From assembly GCA_003695215.1 (NCBI GenBank), contig RFIM01000181.1, forward strand, positions 1-17,555: a stretch of DNA of 17,555 nt. The letters are read 5' to 3'. This stretch comes from Chloroflexota bacterium (GTDB lineage Bacteria > Chloroflexota > Anaerolineae > Aggregatilineales > UBA2796). The position numbers were made by a program, and so were the translations under genes. Below, piece after piece: positions 15,486 through 17,555 of the stretch (position 1 is the first letter of the stretch; each line of letters starts with the position of its first letter). Below the pieces are notes generated by a model. The model was given only the letters and a program-made list of their open reading frames with translations. It was not told the origin of the DNA and did not search any database.

Positions 15486-15791
15486 ATGTACATCTTGAAG
15501 CTCTATGTGACAGGGCATACGCCACGCTCTGAGCGCGCTATTTACAATTTATACCAACTTTGCGATAAATACCTTACAGGCAATTACCAAATTACTGTGA
15601 TAGACGTGGCAGAATATCCTGAAATCGCTGAGCGCGAAAAGATTCTGGCTACGCCAACAGTCATCCGTGAGTTGCCTTTGCCGCGGCGTCGTCTTGTCGG
15701 CGATCTCTCTGACGCTGAGCGCGTGATCAGCGCGCTCGACTTGAAGGTCTCACCAGTCTCTCGCGGTGCTGAGTCGGTTGAAGGTGATTAG
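15486..15791 (+). CDS. kaiB: Circadian clock protein KaiB
   Basis: 101 residues, close to the usual KaiB length, with the thioredoxin-like opening YILKLYVTGHTPRSERAIYN and the highly conserved KILATPTVIRELPLPRRRLV followed by GDLSDAERV. In cyanobacteria KaiB switches fold, binds the CI ring of phosphorylated KaiC and sequesters KaiA. AAAGGA lies eight bases before the ATG, and the gene starts one base after the PAS gene and ends flush against kaiC, so the three are surely cotranscribed and probably translationally coupled. Oddity: where the cyanobacterial protein has three consecutive Pro, this one reads Pro-Leu-Pro (64-66). Confidence 0.97.
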   Translation: MYILKLYVTGHTPRSERAIYNLYQLCDKYLTGNYQITVIDVAEYPEIAEREKILATPTVIRELPLPRRRLVGDLSDAERVISALDLKVSPVSRGAESVEGD

Positions 15792-17303
15792 ATGTCTCTT
15801 GAGAAACTGCCAACCTACATTACTGGTTTTGATCACATTGCCAATGGCGGCTTGCCTAAGAATCGCGTGACGTTGCTCAGCGGCACGGCCGGCAGCGCCA
15901 AGACGGTCTTCGCTTGTAACTTTCTAGCGCAAGGCGTGCTGCACGGCGAAGCAGGCGTCTTCGTAACCTTTGAGGAGCCGCCTGAGGACATTCGGCGCAA
16001 CATGCTCGGCTTCGGCTGGCAGATCACCCAATGGGAAGCCGAGAATCGCTGGGCATTCGTAGACGTCTCGCATCCGCTGGACGATCAGATCGCGGTTGGC
16101 AGCTACGATTTTGGCGGCCTCTTGGCGCGCATCGAATACGCAGTGCGCCGTCTGAACGCGAAGCGCTTGGTCATGGATTCGGTCAGCGCGCTGTTCAGCC
16201 GCTTTACCGATCATGGCACAGTGCGCACTGAGCTCGTCCGTTTAATCTCAGCCTTCAAGCAGCTGGGCTTGACGGCGCTAGTGACGAGCGAGCGCGATAG
16301 CGAGTACGGAACAGTGGCGCGCCATGGCGTGGAAGAATTCGTGGCGGATAACGTGATCATCTTGCGGAATGTGCTAGAGGATGAAAAGCGCCGCCGCACG
16401 GTCGAGATTCTGAAGTTTCGTGGTGCTACGCATCAAAAAGGCGAGTTTCCCTTCACGGTCACTCCTCAGGAAGGCATAGTTGTCATACCGCTCTCGGCCA
16501 TTGAGCTGAAGCAGCAATCTTCGAATATGCGCATCAGTTCGGGCAATCCTGAGCTGGATCGCATGTGTGGCGGCGGCTTCTTCCGCGATTCGATCATCTT
16601 GGTCTCAGGCGCCACAGGCACGGGCAAGACGCTCGTCGCCACGACATTCCTGGCAGGCGGCGCTGCACACGGCGAGCGCTGCTTGCTCTTTGCCTTTGAA
16701 GAGAGCCGTGAGCAGCTTTTCCGCAATGCCATTGGTTGGAACGTGGACTTCGAGCGCATGGAAAGCGAAGGCTTGCTGCGCGTTGTGGCCGAATATCCTA
16801 AGATCGGCGCATTGGAAGAGCATCTCATCCGCATCAAGGCGGAAATTGCCCAATACCGCCCGATGCGCGTGGCCATTGATAGTCTCTCAGCTTTAGAGCG
16901 CATCGGCACGCAACGCGGCTTCCGCGAATTCGTGATCAGCCTGACTTCGTTCATCAAGCACCAAGAGATCGCCGGCTTGTTCACAGCCACCACGCCGAAC
17001 CTGCTCGGCGGCACGTCCATCACGGAAGCGCATATCAGCACCATCACCGATTCGATCATCCTGCTGCGCTATGTGGAGCTATACGGCGAGATGCGGCGCG
17101 GCCTGACCGTGCTGAAAATGCGCGGCTCTATACACGATAAGGACATCCGCGAATTCAGCATTGACGACAAAGGTATGCACATCGGCAAGCCGTTCCGCAA
17201 TGTCTCAGGCATCCTCTCAGGGCAATTTGTCTATCGCAGCAAGAGCGAGTTGGATCGCCTCGAGGGCTTGTTCGCCGATGACGTGGAAATTGCCGAAGAC
17301 TGA
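15792..17303 (+). CDS. kaiC: Circadian clock ATPase/kinase KaiC (two-lobed)
   Basis: 503 residues; AAGGTG five bases before the ATG. Two RecA-like lobes are complete. CI: P-loop GTAGSAKT (31-38), catalytic pair Glu61-Glu62 in VTFEEPPEDIRRN, Walker B RLVMDS (125-130). CII: P-loop GATGTGKT (273-280), Glu303-Glu304 in FAFEESREQLFRN, Walker B VAIDS. The phosphosite region SITEAHISTITD retains Ser416 and Thr417 (counterparts of Ser431/Thr432 of Synechococcus) and Thr411 (counterpart of Thr426). After the A-loop region (RNVSGILSG) the tail reads YRSKSELDRLEGLF, similar to the KaiA-binding tail of cyanobacterial KaiC. So it should form a hexamer that hydrolyses ATP in CI and phosphorylates itself in CII. 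The first P-loop has Ala36 where Gly is standard. Last gene of the three-gene kai cluster. Confidence 0.97.
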   Translation: MSLEKLPTYITGFDHIANGGLPKNRVTLLSGTAGSAKTVFACNFLAQGVLHGEAGVFVTFEEPPEDIRRNMLGFGWQITQWEAENRWAFVDVSHPLDDQIAVGSYDFGGLLARIEYAVRRLNAKRLVMDSVSALFSRFTDHGTVRTELVRLISAFKQLGLTALVTSERDSEYGTVARHGVEEFVADNVIILRNVLEDEKRRRTVEILKFRGATHQKGEFPFTVTPQEGIVVIPLSAIELKQQSSNMRISSGNPELDRMCGGGFFRDSIILVSGATGTGKTLVATTFLAGGAAHGERCLLFAFEESREQLFRNAIGWNVDFERMESEGLLRVVAEYPKIGALEEHLIRIKAEIAQYRPMRVAIDSLSALERIGTQRGFREFVISLTSFIKHQEIAGLFTATTPNLLGGTSITEAHISTITDSIILLRYVELYGEMRRGLTVLKMRGSIHDKDIREFSIDDKGMHIGKPFRNVSGILSGQFVYRSKSELDRLEGLFADDVEIAED

Positions 17304-17329
17304 AAATTGGACTAAACTGAGCCCCAAGC

Positions 17330-17352
17330 AGCACGACAGGCTGCCTGTGGCT
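17330..17352 (+). repeat. Small hairpin after kaiC
   Basis: ACAGG-ctg-CCTGT (17336-17348) is a perfect 5-bp stem, with AGC/GCT flanks that could extend it across a bulge. There is no T-run, so at best it is a weak terminator or attenuator between kaiC and the next gene. Confidence 0.3.
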
Positions 17353-17387
17353 AATATGCTTGTGTGAGGTCGCTCGGAGTGCGCACT

Positions 17388-17555
17388 ATGACTACGCCTT
17401 ATCAGCTTTTGCTCATAGCTGCCTTCGGCGATGATCTCACGCCTGTGCGCCAAACCCTACAAAGCGCCGACTTGCCCGAGCCGCTGATCGTCTTTGTCGA
17501 GGTTGATGAGCCAACCCTTGATCTGCGCACCTTCGCGCCTGACGTGATCTTGGTA
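17388..17555 (+). CDS. Start of a receiver-like protein (3'-truncated by window edge)
   Basis: 56 residues are visible from ATG 17388, with GGAG eight bases upstream. The sequence opens with a hydrophobic strand (YQLLLIAAFGDD), a helix (LTPVRQTLQSA), a second strand (EPLIVFVEV) and a third strand start at APDVILV. This is the beta-alpha-beta order of a CheY-like receiver, with the acidic GDD after strand 1 and the phospho-acceptor region just reached at the window edge. It could be the N-terminus of a response regulator or of a larger signalling protein. Lying 84 bases after kaiC and in the same direction, it is a candidate clock output component, but what follows is not visible. Confidence 0.6.
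   Translation, partial: MTTPYQLLLIAAFGDDLTPVRQTLQSADLPEPLIVFVEVDEPTLDLRTFAPDVILV

Noticed and set aside
16466..17059. 197-codon open frame antisense to kaiC
   Set aside because: It lies wholly opposite conserved kaiC motifs and its translation looks like a shadow, with no domain signature.
1..17555. tRNA, rRNA, CRISPR arrays, insertion sequences and intrinsic terminators with T-runs
   Set aside because: None were seen by eye on either strand; intergenic hairpins found lack T-runs.

Overview
The window comes from a GC-rich bacterium, most likely a member of the Chloroflexota (Anaerolineae-like). The taxonomic reading is inference. It rests on secreted proteins with Thr-Pro linkers, PD40/PPC-type exported proteins, a kaiBC locus outside a cyanobacterial context, and the general style of the coding sequence. 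No rRNA or tRNA is present to confirm it. Coding density is high and genes sit on both strands in short runs.

Layout. 2-754 (+): end of a SAM-dependent methyltransferase, overlapping tail to tail with an alpha/beta hydrolase (744-1823, -) that carries a long Pro-rich insert. 1824-2232 is a divergent intergenic region holding two promoter-like sites and a folded RNA candidate that resembles 6S RNA (about 2057-2205). 2233-6522 (+): an exported PD40 beta-propeller protein, an OmpR-type response regulator and a membrane histidine kinase. 6519-9800 (-): a PAAT-type ABC ATPase, its permease (interrupted by one apparent single-base deletion and carrying a Cys-rich extracytoplasmic domain), and a PstS-like lipoprotein. 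9959-11101 (-): tRNA-guanine transglycosylase. 11200-12645 (-): exported protein of PPC-like repeats. 12746-14482 (+): M3 oligoendopeptidase.

14594-17303 (+) is the most interesting part: three tightly packed genes encoding a PAS protein with a KaiA/RsbU-N-like helical C-terminus, KaiB and KaiC. KaiC has both ATPase lobes, the conserved Ser/Thr phosphosites and a C-terminal tail resembling the one KaiA binds in cyanobacteria. Together these suggest a complete KaiABC-like clock or timer in which a PAS domain replaces the usual KaiA N-terminus. The window ends inside another gene (from 17388) whose N-terminus looks receiver-like and may be an output component.

Regulatory pattern: an extended -10 of the form TGC followed by a TATAAT-like hexamer recurs upstream of at least five transcription units, usually without a good -35.
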